Notes: generated from the letters alone by a model not told the origin. A stretch of 44,030 bases of DNA from an uncultured Oscillospiraceae bacterium (GCA_934569225.1 CAKTKC010000024.1:1-44030); one strand, 5' to 3'; positions 25,309 to 33,811 are shown, counted from the stretch's first letter. Translations and numbers: made by a program.

Positions 25309-26001
25309 TTACAGATACTTGGAAGTGGAAACCTTCACGCCGGGGCCCATGGTGGAAACCACGGTGCAGGAGCGGATATACTGACCCTTCGCAGCGGCGG
25401 GCTTCGCCTTCACGACGGCCTTCAGCAGCGTGTCCATGTTCTCGGACAGCTTCTCGGTGCCGAAGGACACCTTGCCGATGGGGCAGTGGATGATGTTGGT
25501 CTTGTCCAGACGGTACTCGACCTTACCGGCTTTGATCTCCTTGACGGCAGCGGCAACATTGGGGGTCACGGTGCCGGCCTTGGGGGAGGGCATCAAGCCC
25601 TTGGGACCCAGAACCTTACCGAGACGGCCAACAATGCCCATCATGTCGGGGGAAGCGACGACTACGTCGAACTCAAACCAGTTCTCCTTGGTGATCTTCT
25701 CCACCAGATCCATGCCGCCGACATAGTCAGCGCCGGCTTCCTTGGCTTCCTCAGCCTTGGCGTCCTTGGCGAAGACCAGAACACGGCGGGTCTTACCGGT
25801 GCCGTTGGGCAGAACCACGGCGCCGCGAACCTGCTGGTCGGCGTGACGGGAGTCAACGCCCAGCTTGATGTGCAGCTCAACGGTCTCGTCGAACTTGGCG
25901 GAAGCACCCTTCACGACCAGATCCAGGGCTTCGGTGGGATCATACTGAACAGAGCGGTCGATCAGTTTGGCGCTCTGCTGATACTTTTTACCTCTAAACA
26001 A
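25309..26001 (-). CDS. rplA: 50S ribosomal protein L1
   Basis: 230 aa, with '[25 protein letters not shown]' at the N-terminus and '[19 protein letters not shown]' and '[18 protein letters not shown]' as in all bacterial L1 proteins. Upstream reading frame to 26046 is not coding; the start is the TTG at 26001, with AGGAGG at 26011-26016. L1 binds 23S rRNA at the exit stalk and often represses its own operon. It is last in the rpmG-secE-nusG-rplK-rplA unit. Confidence 0.97.
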   Translation of the reverse strand: MFRGKKYQQSAKLIDRSVQYDPTEALDLVVKGASAKFDETVELHIKLGVDSRHADQQVRGAVVLPNGTGKTRRVLVFAKDAKAEEAKEAGADYVGGMDLVEKITKENWFEFDVVVASPDMMGIVGRLGKVLGPKGLMPSPKAGTVTPNVAAAVKEIKAGKVEYRLDKTNIIHCPIGKVSFGTEKLSENMDTLLKAVVKAKPAAAKGQYIRSCTVVSTMGPGVKVSTSKYL

Positions 26002-26079
26002 TGTAATTATCCTCCTTAAAGTGGTGATGCGGAAAAATCCTCCCACATTTCCGGGTCAGACTGCCCGGACAAGCAAATA

Positions 26080-26505
26080 TCAATCGACGACGGTAACGCC
26101 CATGGAGCGGCAGGTACCGGCAACCTGGCTTTCGGCAGCCTCAAGCGTGGGGCAGTTCAGGTCAGGCATCTTGGTCTTGGCGATCTCGGCGATCTGCGCC
26201 TTGGTAATCGTGCCAACCTTGGTCTTGTTGGGAACGCCGGAACCCTTCTCCAGACCGATGGCCTTCATGATCAGCATGGGGGTCGGAGGAGTTTTGGTGA
26301 TAAAGGTAAAGCTGCGGTCAGCGTAAACGGTGATGACGACGGGAATCTTGTAGCCCTCCATATCCTTGGTGCGGGCGTTGAATTCCTTGATGAAAGCGGC
26401 GATGTTGACGCCGTGCTGACCCAGAGCGGGGCCGACAGGGGGGGATGCGGTCGCCTTAGCGGCGTTGATCTGCAGTTTGATAATGCCAGTGACTTTCTGT
26501 GCCAT
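26080..26505 (-). CDS. rplK: 50S ribosomal protein L11
   Basis: 141 aa, the usual length. '[39 protein letters not shown]' is the N-terminal L11 signature, and '[22 protein letters not shown]' starts the rRNA-binding domain. The ATG at 26505 is preceded by AGGAGGTGC. Forms the GTPase-associated centre of the 50S subunit. Confidence 0.98.
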   Translation of the reverse strand: MAQKVTGIIKLQINAAKATASPPVGPALGQHGVNIAAFIKEFNARTKDMEGYKIPVVITVYADRSFTFITKTPPTPMLIMKAIGLEKGSGVPNKTKVGTITKAQIAEIAKTKMPDLNCPTLEAAESQVAGTCRSMGVTVVD

Positions 26506-26610
26506 AATAAGCACCTCCTGAATAAAATGTGGTAGTATGCGCTTGAGCGCATTTTTTGCGGGGCGCGTTCGCCCCTCCCACGTTCCGACCGAAAATTCGA
26601 TCCGATGCGT

Positions 26611-27141
26611 TTACTGGGAAACGACCTCCACCTGGTCAAGCTCAAACTCGACGGAGGTCTCGCGGCCGAACATGGACACGACCACGTTCACCGCGTTGTT
26701 GTCAACGTCCACACTCTCGACCGTGCCGGTGAAGGAGGACAGGGGGCCGTCCAGGATCCGGACGGTATCGCCGACTGCGTAGTTTACGATAATCTCCTTC
26801 TTTTCCACGCCCATGGCGTAGACCTCTTCTTCGGTCAGAGGGGTGGGGTCGTTGCTGGAAGTGCCCACGAAGCCTGTTACTCCGCGGACGTTCCGGATGA
26901 CATGCCAGGTGTCGTCACTGTAAACCATCTTCACCAGCACGTAGCCGGGGAAAACCTTGCGGTCATAGGTCTTGCTGGCGCCGGACTCGGTGATCTCGGT
27001 GACGGTCTCCAGAGGAATGGAGACGGCGAGGATCTGATCCTGCAGCGAGCGGGACTCCACGGTCTTCTCGATGGTGGCCTTTACAGTGTTTTCATAACCG
27101 GAATAGGTATGCACAACATACCATTTTGCAGTCTCTGCCAT
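26611..27141 (-). CDS. nusG: Transcription elongation/antitermination factor NusG
   Basis: 176 aa. The NGN domain opens 'KWYVVHTYSGYENTVKATIEKTVES' and contains 'VFPGYVLVKM'; the C-terminal KOW domain is 'GDTVRILDGPLSSFTGTVESVD'. NusG binds RNA polymerase and couples it to the ribosome. It follows secE after 11 nt, as in nearly all bacteria. Confidence 0.97.
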   Translation of the reverse strand: MAETAKWYVVHTYSGYENTVKATIEKTVESRSLQDQILAVSIPLETVTEITESGASKTYDRKVFPGYVLVKMVYSDDTWHVIRNVRGVTGFVGTSSNDPTPLTEEEVYAMGVEKKEIIVNYAVGDTVRILDGPLSSFTGTVESVDVDNNAVNVVVSMFGRETSVEFELDQVEVVSQ

Positions 27142-27152
27142 AACTTCGTACC

Positions 27153-27383
27153 TTAGTGGAACAGTCCGATCAGGGCATCAATGCTGACCTGGGCAACGAA
27201 GTCGAACAGCCAGATGAACACGCCGACTGCCACGACGCAGCAGGCGACGATGGCGGTGTTCTTCAGCACCTGCTGGGGGGTGGGCCAAACGACCTTCTTC
27301 AGCTCGCTGCGCAGCTCGCGGAAGTACTTCTTGACCTTGCCCCAGGTTCTTTTGAACCAGTTTTCCTTTTTGACTTCAGCCAT
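27153..27383 (-). CDS. secE: Preprotein translocase subunit SecE
   Basis: 76 aa. The amphipathic 'VKKYFRELRSELKKVVWPTPQQVLKNTAIVACCVVAVGVFIWLFDF' is the conserved SecE core with its single membrane helix. It clamps SecY in the Sec channel. The gene lies between rpmG and nusG in the canonical order. Confidence 0.96.
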   Translation of the reverse strand: MAEVKKENWFKRTWGKVKKYFRELRSELKKVVWPTPQQVLKNTAIVACCVVAVGVFIWLFDFVAQVSIDALIGLFH

Positions 27384-27396
27384 GATTCGGGCCTCC

Positions 27397-27546
27397 TTAC
27401 TTGGTCTCGTTGTGAACGGTGTGCTTCTTGCAGAATCTGCAATACTTCTTCATCTCGAGACGGTCGGGGTCATTCTTCTTGTTCTTCATGGTGTTGTAGT
27501 TTCTCTGCTTGCACTCAGAGCATCTCAAAGTGACTTTTACGCGCAT
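27397..27546 (-). CDS. rpmG: 50S ribosomal protein L33
   Basis: 49 aa, too short for most ORF cut-offs. It reads [19 protein letters not shown] and ends [10 protein letters not shown]. The four zinc Cys at 9, 12, 36 and 39 are present, so this is the zinc-binding (C+) form of L33. AGGAGGTG precedes the ATG at 27546. It is the first gene of the secE-nusG-rplKA unit. Confidence 0.95.
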   Translation of the reverse strand: MRVKVTLRCSECKQRNYNTMKNKKNDPDRLEMKKYCRFCKKHTVHNETK

Positions 27547-27677
27547 AACGGCACCTCCTTAAATACTGCCTCCCTGTATCACCCCGCCCAGAGAAAATTT
27601 AGGAAACGGTCAACTACAAATTACCGCCCGGGGCTGAAAAAGGCGCACAAAAAAAGCCCTTTTTCACAGGTAAGGAC

Positions 27678-27706
27678 ATTCTATCATGGGGGGAGGGCAA
27701 AGTCAA
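27678..27706 (-). promoter_or_regulatory. Promoter of rpmG-secE-nusG-rplK-rplA
   Basis: On the minus strand TTGACT (27706-27701), 17 bp, TAGAAT (27683-27678) with extended TGA. The ~125-nt leader begins with an inverted repeat (GAAAAAGGGC at 27665-27656 with GCCTTTTTC at 27644-27636). Confidence 0.8.
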
Positions 27707-27774
27707 CTATTTTTTCTTCCATTTTTGGGAAAATTGTAGTATGATAGAGGCAAAATACGCAGGAGGAAGCAAAA

Positions 27775-28194
27775 ATGAAAATCATGGGAATTGACTACGG
27801 CGACGCCCGCACCGGCGTTGCGATTTCTGACCTTCTATGTACGCTGGTCGGCTCTGCCACGGTGGTGCCCAGCCGCAATACGGAGAAGGCCATTGCCGAC
27901 ATCGTCCGTCTGGCGCGGGAAAACCAGGTGGGGGAGATCGTGGTTGGCTTGCCCAGGAACATGGACGGAACCGAGGGCGTACGGGCGGAGCTGTGCCGGG
28001 AATTTGCGGACAAGCTTAGAGTGGCCACCGGCCTGAGCGTGAGCATGTGGGACGAGCGCCGAACCACGGTGGAAGCCCACAACATTCTGTCCCAGCACAA
28101 TTATCACGGGAAAAAGCGGAAGGACACGGTGGACGCCGTGGCGGCGTCGTTGATTCTGGAAGGGTATCTGGCTTACAAGAAGCGGAACGGCTGA
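27775..28194 (+). CDS. ruvX: Putative pre-16S rRNA nuclease / Holliday-junction resolvase-like YqgF
   Basis: 139 aa with the RNase H-like fold of YqgF: 'MKIMGIDYGDARTGVAISD' carries the first catalytic Asp, 'EIVVGLPRNMDGTEG' the middle motif, and 'DERRTTVEAHNIL' and 'DTVDAVAASLILEGYL' the last acidic residues. The family processes 16S rRNA ends and may act on DNA junctions. AGGAGG is at 27761-27766; a TATGAT -10 box lies at 27740-27745. The gene ends 1 bp from the convergent TauE/SafE gene, with no terminator between. Confidence 0.95.
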   Translation: MKIMGIDYGDARTGVAISDLLCTLVGSATVVPSRNTEKAIADIVRLARENQVGEIVVGLPRNMDGTEGVRAELCREFADKLRVATGLSVSMWDERRTTVEAHNILSQHNYHGKKRKDTVDAVAASLILEGYLAYKKRNG

Positions 28195-28195
28195 G

Positions 28196-28564
28196 CTATG
28201 ATTTTGGCCGGTAGCACAGTTCCCGGATTCCCGTGGCAAGAAGCAGAACGCCAAACAGTTTTCTGAGGATTTCCAAATCCATCCGGGTGCTGATAAGAGA
28301 AAAGACCGCCGCGGCGGCACATCCGACGAGAATGGCGGGCAGGACTTTCCTGAGCGTTACCGCCCCCTGCTTCCAGCGGAGATAACAGGCAATCATGGCG
28401 GAGGGCAGAAAAAACAGCAGATTGATACCCCGTGCGGCGGTCTGGGGCATTTCCAGCACCAGCGTCAGCCACAAAATCAGCAGACTTCCCCCGCCGACCC
28501 CCAATCCGGTGAGAAATCCCAGCACGGTGCCGACGATCAGCGCAACAGGCAGGCTTTCTAACAT
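28196..28564 (-). CDS. Half-size TauE/SafE-family permease, C-terminal-type half
   Basis: 122 aa with four hydrophobic segments and the motif 'GFLTGLGVGGGSLLILWLTLVLEMPQTAARGINLLFFLPSA'. TauE/SafE (DUF81) permeases usually have two such halves in one chain of about 250 residues and export sulfite or sulfoacetate-like anions. The start codon lies inside the end of the upstream half (ATGTTAG, 7-nt overlap), so the two are translationally coupled and probably form one heteromeric transporter. A longer frame reading back to 28948 is only open DNA over the partner gene. Confidence 0.82.
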   Translation of the reverse strand: MLESLPVALIVGTVLGFLTGLGVGGGSLLILWLTLVLEMPQTAARGINLLFFLPSAMIACYLRWKQGAVTLRKVLPAILVGCAAAAVFSLISTRMDLEILRKLFGVLLLATGIRELCYRPKS

Positions 28565-28917
28565 AGGTATCGATACCCTCCCCACAAAATCAGAATGCCC
28601 AGCCCCCGGTGGAGCCATTTGACCGGGATTTTTTGCCCCCACATGCCCGCCGCCCAGCCCCCGGCGGCACTTCCGAACAGGTATGGAAGGGCGTCCTGCC
28701 ATGGAACCGTCCCCACGGCGGCGGAGACCGCCAGCGTCACCAGGCAGATGGGCAGAATGATGGTGATGGAGGAGGGGAACACCTCGGTTTCCTCCAGCGG
28801 CGTCAGAAGGGTCAGCAGGGGAACCAGCACCATGCCCCCGCCCGCTCCGAACAGTCCGGCCACGGTGCCCGCCGCCAGACCGGAAAGCGCCATACCAAGC
28901 CAGCTTTTCTTTTTCAT
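28558..28917 (-). CDS. Half-size TauE/SafE-family permease, N-terminal-type half
   Basis: 119 aa with four hydrophobic segments and the motif 'GLAAGTVAGLFGAGGGMVLVPLLTLLTP', the first-half signature of TauE/SafE permeases. A GTG four codons upstream (28929) is also possible; the ATG at 28917 is preceded by AAGGGGTG. It is followed by the second half in a different frame with a 7-nt overlap. This could be an ancestral two-gene form or a full-length gene split by a frameshift; the intact stop-start overlap favours two working genes. Confidence 0.82.
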   Translation of the reverse strand: MKKKSWLGMALSGLAAGTVAGLFGAGGGMVLVPLLTLLTPLEETEVFPSSITIILPICLVTLAVSAAVGTVPWQDALPYLFGSAAGGWAAGMWGQKIPVKWLHRGLGILILWGGYRYLC

Positions 28918-29063
28918 AGCGAACACCACCCCTTGGAAGTTTTTCCATGGCGTGCGGTTTTATGCAGCTTCCGGAGAATGTGCGCTGGAGTGGCGAAAAA
29001 ATGCCAATTTATAGTAGAAAAATTCATATCTTTCTGTTAGAATCATTGCAAGAGGTGAGATGA

Positions 29064-30167
29064 ATGGCAAGTGTTTTTGATTATCTGAAATGGCGCGGCG
29101 ACCTGTCCTTCGCGCAGGATCCCCTGAACCCGGTGGACGGGCTGATTTTCTGTGCCCTCTCGTATATCCCCTTCGTCGGTCAGGCGGCGGGGACGCCCAA
29201 TGAGCCAATCGCGCTGCGGGATGCCGCGGCGGATTTCCTGTCGCTGGACGACTATGAAAGCCGCGTCCGGGCAAAAAACGACGCGATGATGCTCCGCGCT
29301 GCCGCCGAGACGGCGCGGTTCGGCGGGTGCAAGATGGTGCTGTACCGGGATCAGTTCGTCCCGGAGGAGGAGACGCAGTTCGCGGCCATGACATTTCTGC
29401 TTCCCGACGACACGGCCTTCGTGGCTTTCCGGGGGACAGACCGGTCGCTGGTGGGCTGGAAGGAAGATTTCAACATGGCCTTTCAGGAGGCCGTCCCCGC
29501 CCAGCTGCTGGCGCAGGACTATGTCCGGGAGGTGGCGGCGGAGTATGTGATGCCGCTGCGTCTGGGCGGCCACTCCAAGGGTGGAAATCTGGCGGTTTTT
29601 GCCGCCGCGAGAAGCACGCCGGGCATTCAGCAGCGGATTCTGGAGGTTTACAACAATGACGGCCCCGGCTTCACCGATTATCTCATGGGCGACCCCGGAT
29701 ATCTCGCCATGGTTCCGCGGATCAAGACCTACGTGCCCCAGTCCTCGGTGATCGGGATGCTGCTGGAGCATGAGGAGCCTTATACAATTATCAAGAGCAA
29801 TCAGGTGAGCGTATTGCAGCACGACCCCTATTCCTGGGAGGTCATGGGGCCGAACTTTGTGCCGATGCAGTCCATCACGGCGGATTCCCAGTTCGTGAAC
29901 CAGACTATCAAGGCCTGGATCGCCTCCATGGACACCCAGGAGCGCAACCGACTGGTGGATGCTCTGTTTGGGCTGCTGGGTACGGGGGGCATCGACAAGG
30001 CGCTGGATATTTTCCATCCCCGGAACATCCGCACCTATATCAAGACCCTGGGCAACGACCCGGAGACCCGGCAGATTCTCTCCGCCGAATTCCAGAATCT
30101 GATGGAAGCGGCAAAGCGGACCCGGATGCAGCCGGGGGACGCAAAGACGCTCCCGGAGGGAAAATAA
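29064..30167 (+). CDS. DUF2974 (Mbeg1-like) alpha/beta-hydrolase, lipase-like
   Basis: 367 aa, no signal peptide. 'FDYLKWRGDLSFAQDPLNPVDGLIFCALSYIPF' opens the family domain; 'FRGTDRSLVGWKEDFNMAF' is the lipase-like oxyanion/lid part, and 'GGHSKGGNLAVFAA' is the nucleophile elbow with Ser 171. This is a typical Firmicute DUF2974 protein, related to class 3 lipases. Substrate and role are unknown. AGAGGTGAG lies upstream; a TAGAAT -10 box is at 29038-29043. The last ~80 residues are helical. Confidence 0.88.
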   Translation: MASVFDYLKWRGDLSFAQDPLNPVDGLIFCALSYIPFVGQAAGTPNEPIALRDAAADFLSLDDYESRVRAKNDAMMLRAAAETARFGGCKMVLYRDQFVPEEETQFAAMTFLLPDDTAFVAFRGTDRSLVGWKEDFNMAFQEAVPAQLLAQDYVREVAAEYVMPLRLGGHSKGGNLAVFAAARSTPGIQQRILEVYNNDGPGFTDYLMGDPGYLAMVPRIKTYVPQSSVIGMLLEHEEPYTIIKSNQVSVLQHDPYSWEVMGPNFVPMQSITADSQFVNQTIKAWIASMDTQERNRLVDALFGLLGTGGIDKALDIFHPRNIRTYIKTLGNDPETRQILSAEFQNLMEAAKRTRMQPGDAKTLPEGK

Positions 30168-30184
30168 GGGAAATATTGCGGTTA

Positions 30185-30225
30185 AAAATCCGCTCTGGAC
30201 AAAAAACCCGGGGCGGATTTTGTTA
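30185..30225 (+). terminator. Terminator after the DUF2974 gene
   Basis: A 9-bp stem AAAATCCGC (30185-30193) with 30213-30221, 19-nt loop, ending in a short T tract. Confidence 0.55.
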
Positions 30226-30305
30226 TGCTTTGCCAATGGAGACGAGGGGAAGTGCAGTGCAGACTGTTCATTTCGCCAAAAGTTCCAGAAAATGCAAAAT
30301 AACAC

Positions 30306-30334
30306 TTTACAACTTTAGTGCGATAAAGTATAAT
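30306..30334 (+). promoter_or_regulatory. Promoter of the amino-acid ABC operon
   Basis: TTTACA at 30306-30311, 17 bp, TATAAT at 30329-30334. It is 215 bp before the start codon; the MITE-like element lies in between. Confidence 0.75.
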
Positions 30335-30354
30335 GCAGCCATCAGACATCACTG

Positions 30355-30519
30355 AGGGAACCTCTGAATCAATCGCCTTCGGCTGAGCAGCGGATCTTTT
30401 TCCCCAGCTGTGCGGTTTCAAAAACGGGAAATACACAAAGTATTCCTCCGCTTTTGAAACCTTCATCTGGTGAAAAATCTCTCGCTGTCAGCGCTCACCG
30501 ATTGAATCAGAGCTTCCCT
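30355..30519. repeat. MITE-like palindromic element, copy 2 (165 bp)
   Basis: Terminal inverted repeats AGGGAACCTCTGAATCAATC at 30355 and its inverse ending at 30519 (19 of 21 match over 21 bp). The body forms an imperfect hairpin: GCGGTTTCAAAAACGG pairs with CCGCTTTTGAAACC across a central AAATACACAAAGTATT. It shares ends and inner arms with copy 1 at 15545-15764 but lacks that copy's central insert. Placed within the predicted 5' leader of the ABC operon. Confidence 0.85.
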
Positions 30520-30548
30520 GATGCCAATTGAGAAAGGAAGAAAAGAAA

Positions 30549-31331
30549 ATGAAAAAAAGCATTGCATGGATTTTGACCGTTATCATGATGCTGGCGCTTA
30601 TGACCGGCTGCGGCAGCAAATCCGCGAAATCCGACACGGAGTACGTCAAGAAAAACGGAAAGCTCATTGTCGGCATTACCGACTACGAGCCCATGGACTA
30701 CAAGGATGAAAACGGTGAGTGGACCGGCTTCGACGCTGAGTTTGCTCGGATGTTCGCCAAGGAGCTGGGCGTGGACTGCGAGTTCTTCGTCATCGCCGAC
30801 TGGGGTCAGAAGTTCTTCGAGCTGGAGTCCAAGAACATCGACGCCATCTGGAACGGCATGACCATCACCGACGAGGTGACCCTGAACACCAACTGCTCCA
30901 ACCCCTACGTGGTCAACGCCCAGGTGGTCATCATGAAGGCTGACGTGGTTGGCAATTACACTGACACGGACAGCCTGAAAGACCTGACCTTCGCTGTGGA
31001 GAGCGGCTCCGCCGGTGAGGACGCCGTCAAGGATTTGGGCATCACCGACTACGTGGCGGTGCAGGATCAGACCAAGGCCGTCATGGAGGTTTCCGCCGGT
31101 ACTGCCGACGCCTGCGTCGTGGACATCACCCTGGCCAACGCCATGACCGGCGAAGGCACCAGCTATGATGATCTGGCTTCCGGCATCAGCCTGACCTCCG
31201 AGGAGTACGGCGTAGGCTTCCGCAAGGAATCCGACCTGACCGACGCCTTCAACAAGTTTATGGAGAAGTGCCTCGCCGACGGTTCTCTTCAGACGCTGGC
31301 CGATAAGTACAGCCTGACGCTGGTCGGCTGA
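30549..31331 (+). CDS. Polar amino-acid ABC transporter, substrate-binding lipoprotein (family 3)
   Basis: 260 aa with a signal peptide ending in the lipobox M-T-G-C ('MLALMTGCGSKS'). The type-2 periplasmic fold opens 'GKLIVGITDYEPMDYKDENGEWTGFDAEFARMFAKELGV' and contains 'DAIWNGMTITDE', standard for family 3 amino-acid binders. The ATG at 30549 is preceded by GGAAG; a TTG at 30528 is less likely. It is the first gene of a three-gene importer, followed by a stabilising hairpin. Confidence 0.93.
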   Translation: MKKSIAWILTVIMMLALMTGCGSKSAKSDTEYVKKNGKLIVGITDYEPMDYKDENGEWTGFDAEFARMFAKELGVDCEFFVIADWGQKFFELESKNIDAIWNGMTITDEVTLNTNCSNPYVVNAQVVIMKADVVGNYTDTDSLKDLTFAVESGSAGEDAVKDLGITDYVAVQDQTKAVMEVSAGTADACVVDITLANAMTGEGTSYDDLASGISLTSEEYGVGFRKESDLTDAFNKFMEKCLADGSLQTLADKYSLTLVG

Positions 31332-31357
31332 CAGAAAATCCAATCATAGAAAAAACA

Positions 31358-31381
31358 GGCGCCGGTGGCATCACCGGCGCC
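31358..31381 (+). promoter_or_regulatory. Intercistronic hairpin within the ABC operon
   Basis: A perfect 10-bp stem GGCGCCGGTG (31358-31367) with 31372-31381, loop GCAT, no T tract. Such hairpins commonly protect the binding-protein mRNA and allow less permease expression. Confidence 0.7.
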
Positions 31382-31402
31382 CATTGGAGAGAGGTAGCCG
31401 TT

Positions 31403-32044
31403 ATGTTCCTTCCGGTGACAATGGAGCTGCTCAGAGGCTTCTGGGAAACCGTAAAAATCTTTTTCTTGACGCTGGCATTCTCCCTGCCGCTGGGACTGGT
31501 GGTGGCCTTCGGCTCCATGAGCCGGTTCCGCCCGCTGAAACGGCTGACGCAGGGGTTCGTCTGGATTATTCGCGGCACGCCGCTGATGCTCCAGCTGATT
31601 GCGATTTTCTACGGCCCCGGTCTGCTTTTTGACATTCACATACTGGGACGGTTTGAAGCTGTTATTGTGGCTTTCGTCATCAATTATGCCTGCTATTTTT
31701 CGGAAATTTACCGCGGCGGCATTGAGAGCGTTCCCCGGGGGCAGTATGAGGCCGGACAGGTGCTGGGCATGACCAAAAGCCAGATTTTCTTTAAGGTCGT
31801 GCTTTTGCAGGTGGTCAAGCGCATTCTCGCGCCCATGGGCAATGAGTTTATCACTCTGGTGAAGGATACCGCCCTGGCGCGGATCATTGCCATTTACGAG
31901 ATTGTCTACGTGGGCGAATCTTACATTAAAAAGGGGCTGGCATGGCCTCTGTTCTACACCGCGGCGTTCTATCTGGTGTTCAACGGCGTCCTGACGGTGC
32001 TTTTTGCGAAGCTGGAAAAGAAACTGAACTATTTCAGGGGTTGA
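31403..32044 (+). CDS. Polar amino-acid ABC transporter permease
   Basis: 213 aa with about five membrane segments. 'GFWETVKIFFLTLAFSLPLGLVVAFG' and 'VWIIRGTPLMLQLIAIFYG' are family signatures, and the EAA loop is 'EAGQVLGMTKSQIFFKVVLLQVVKRI'. 'NEFITLVKDTALARIIAIYEI' is the usual last conserved block. It pairs with the ATPase 4 nt downstream. Confidence 0.95.
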   Translation: MFLPVTMELLRGFWETVKIFFLTLAFSLPLGLVVAFGSMSRFRPLKRLTQGFVWIIRGTPLMLQLIAIFYGPGLLFDIHILGRFEAVIVAFVINYACYFSEIYRGGIESVPRGQYEAGQVLGMTKSQIFFKVVLLQVVKRILAPMGNEFITLVKDTALARIIAIYEIVYVGESYIKKGLAWPLFYTAAFYLVFNGVLTVLFAKLEKKLNYFRG

Positions 32045-32048
32045 GAGT

Positions 32049-32807
32049 ATGCCGATTCTGGAAGTAAAAAATATCAAAAAAGGCTTCGGCGACACCGACG
32101 TGCTCAAGGGTGTCAGCTTTTCCATGGAGCGGGGGCAGGTGCTTGCCATCATCGGCTCCTCGGGAAGCGGAAAAACCACGCTGCTGCGGTGCCTGAATTT
32201 TCTGGAGACCCCGGACGAGGGGGAGATCTGGGTAAACGGAAAGCTGCTGACGGGGGAGAACCTGTCCGACGACCAGATTCGTCAGAACAGGCTCCACTTC
32301 GGACTGGTTTTCCAGAATTTCAACCTGTTTCCCCAGTATACGGCGCTGGAAAATATCATGCTTGCGCCCAGTCTCCTGAAAAAGGGGACCCCGGCGCAGA
32401 TTCGGGAAACGGCCATGTCCCTGCTGGGACGGGTGGGACTGTCCCACAAGGCGGACGCGTATCCCTACCAGCTGTCCGGCGGTCAGCAGCAGCGGGTCGC
32501 CATTGCCCGTGCGCTGGCCTTGCAGCCGGAGGTGCTGTGCTTTGACGAGCCCACCAGCGCCCTCGACCCGGAGCTGACGGGGGAGGTGCTGAAGGTCATC
32601 CGGGGCTTAAAGGGCAGGGACAACACCATGGTGGTGGTGACCCACGAAATGGAGTTTGCCCGTTCCGTGGCGGACGTGGTGATCTACATGGCCGACGGCG
32701 TGATCGAGGAATTCGGCACCCCGGAGGAGGTTTTCGGCAATCCCAGAAGCGAAAAAACCCGGAATTTCCTCCAAGGTGCCCAGAACGCCCGGGATGGGCT
32801 GGCATAG
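32049..32807 (+). CDS. Polar amino-acid ABC transporter ATP-binding protein
   Basis: 252 aa, with Walker A 'GSSGSGKTTLLRCLNFLE', Q-loop 'VFQNFNLFPQYTALENIMLAP', signature 'LSGGQQQRVAIARALA', Walker B 'VLCFDEPTSALDPE' and H-loop 'VVVTHEMEFARSVAD'. This is the GlnQ-like class. It starts 4 nt after the permease and ends the operon, closed by a terminator. Confidence 0.96.
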   Translation: MPILEVKNIKKGFGDTDVLKGVSFSMERGQVLAIIGSSGSGKTTLLRCLNFLETPDEGEIWVNGKLLTGENLSDDQIRQNRLHFGLVFQNFNLFPQYTALENIMLAPSLLKKGTPAQIRETAMSLLGRVGLSHKADAYPYQLSGGQQQRVAIARALALQPEVLCFDEPTSALDPELTGEVLKVIRGLKGRDNTMVVVTHEMEFARSVADVVIYMADGVIEEFGTPEEVFGNPRSEKTRNFLQGAQNARDGLA

Positions 32808-32847
32808 ACGTACAGGTTCATTAAAATTTCTTCCTACCATATATAAG

Positions 32848-32886
32848 AAGACACGCCCTGCCAGCACGGCAGAGCGTGTCTTTTCG
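32848..32886 (+). terminator. Terminator of the amino-acid ABC operon
   Basis: Outer stem AAGACACGC (32848-32856) with 32874-32882 and an inner CTGCC/GGCAG helix, then TTTTCG. Confidence 0.8.
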
Positions 32887-32974
32887 TCTTGACAAAAACC
32901 ATCCCACCAGTTGTGATTGTGTTCGGATTTGTGTCGTATAGCAAAGAACCGCAATTTTGATAGAAACTCTCAAA

Positions 32975-33005
32975 GGGGGTGCAACTTCTGTTCAGAGGGG
33001 GTGCA
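32975..33005. mobile_element. Transposon-end-like direct repeats (possible IS21-type end remnant)
   Basis: GGGGGTGCA occurs at 32975-32983 and again at 32997-33005, a 22-bp period. Repeated short motifs with this spacing are typical of IS21-family ends. No transposase gene remains here. The assignment is inferred. Confidence 0.4.
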
Positions 33006-33033
33006 TCTACACGAGAGCGCCGGAATACCTTCT

Positions 33034-33516
33034 TTAATAGCTTTTTCCGGCTATAACACTCAGCGTATCACCTATATCCGCATCGATGCAAATTGACTGC
33101 CGCTCGATCTCCTGCGGGCAAACCGCCTGACCTTGGTTGATGCAGACATAGGTAGCGTTCGGGTTCTTCACTGTCATGCGCCAAAAGGGATATTTGATGA
33201 TGACCGGGGTGTTGTAGCCGACTCCTAGTTCCAGAAAGAGAACCTTCTGCCCGTCACGAGTGCGGAGGAAATTCTCATACCGCTCTGCTGCCCTGTGCCA
33301 GCCTTCGTCTTCCACAAAGGTATCATCGCAGCGGAGGTTCATGGTCATGGGCTTGCCACAGTAAGGACAGGTTGGAAGGAGCTCGGTCGGGACTTTCGTA
33401 TCCTCCTGCCACCTGACCATTTCCCGGATCGTGGCTTCGTTCTCAAAGATTTTCTGACAGCACGGTTCACTGCACTGAAAAAGTCCATAATCGCCCTGGG
33501 TGTAGAACAGCCGCCT
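33034..33516 (-). pseudogene. Truncated SIR2-family (class M-like) sirtuin, C-terminal part only
   Basis: The open frame of 160 codons starts directly after a TGA at 33517-33519 and encodes 'RRLFYTQGDYGLFQCSEPC', the zinc ribbon (two Cys pairs, in 'CSEPC' and 'CPYCG'), and 'MNLRCDDTFVEDEGWHRAAERYENFL' with 'VLFLELGVGYNTPVIIKYPFW'. These are the C-terminal half of a sirtuin of the type often linked to macrodomains. The N-terminal NAD-binding Rossmann part is missing, so it cannot be active. The internal ATG at 33420 would give 128 aa but no function. Confidence 0.85.
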
Positions 33517-33811
33517 TCATCGAACCGCTTACATTCTTATAGCCTTTAAGGAGCGTTTTTAGTTCGGCGGTACGCTCATCAATAACGTGCTGGCAATTGT
33601 TTTTCGATATAATATCAGTCAGGACATCGCGCCGGCGGCTACCTGGAACACATCGCGAAAGAGCTTCTTTGAGAGCATCTAACAGCATAAGTCGAATTTC
33701 ATTGGGGAAAAACTCATCTTCATCGCCAAAGTACAAGACCGGTAAATCATCCATACCCGCATTTTTCCGGGCTTCTTCCGTATTATCAGGATCTGGAAAA
33801 GCTGTATCATT
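33467..33811 (-). pseudogene. Fragment of an unidentified gene joined to the sirtuin remnant
   Basis: A different frame from the sirtuin, open from after the TAA at 33812 to 33467. It encodes 'GMDDLPVLYFGDEDEFFPNEIRLMLLDALKEAL' and 'DERTAELKTLLKGYKNVSGSMK', a coherent helical acidic protein that I do not recognise. It loses sense where the sirtuin homology begins (about 33516), which suggests a deletion joint between two unrelated genes. Confidence 0.5.
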
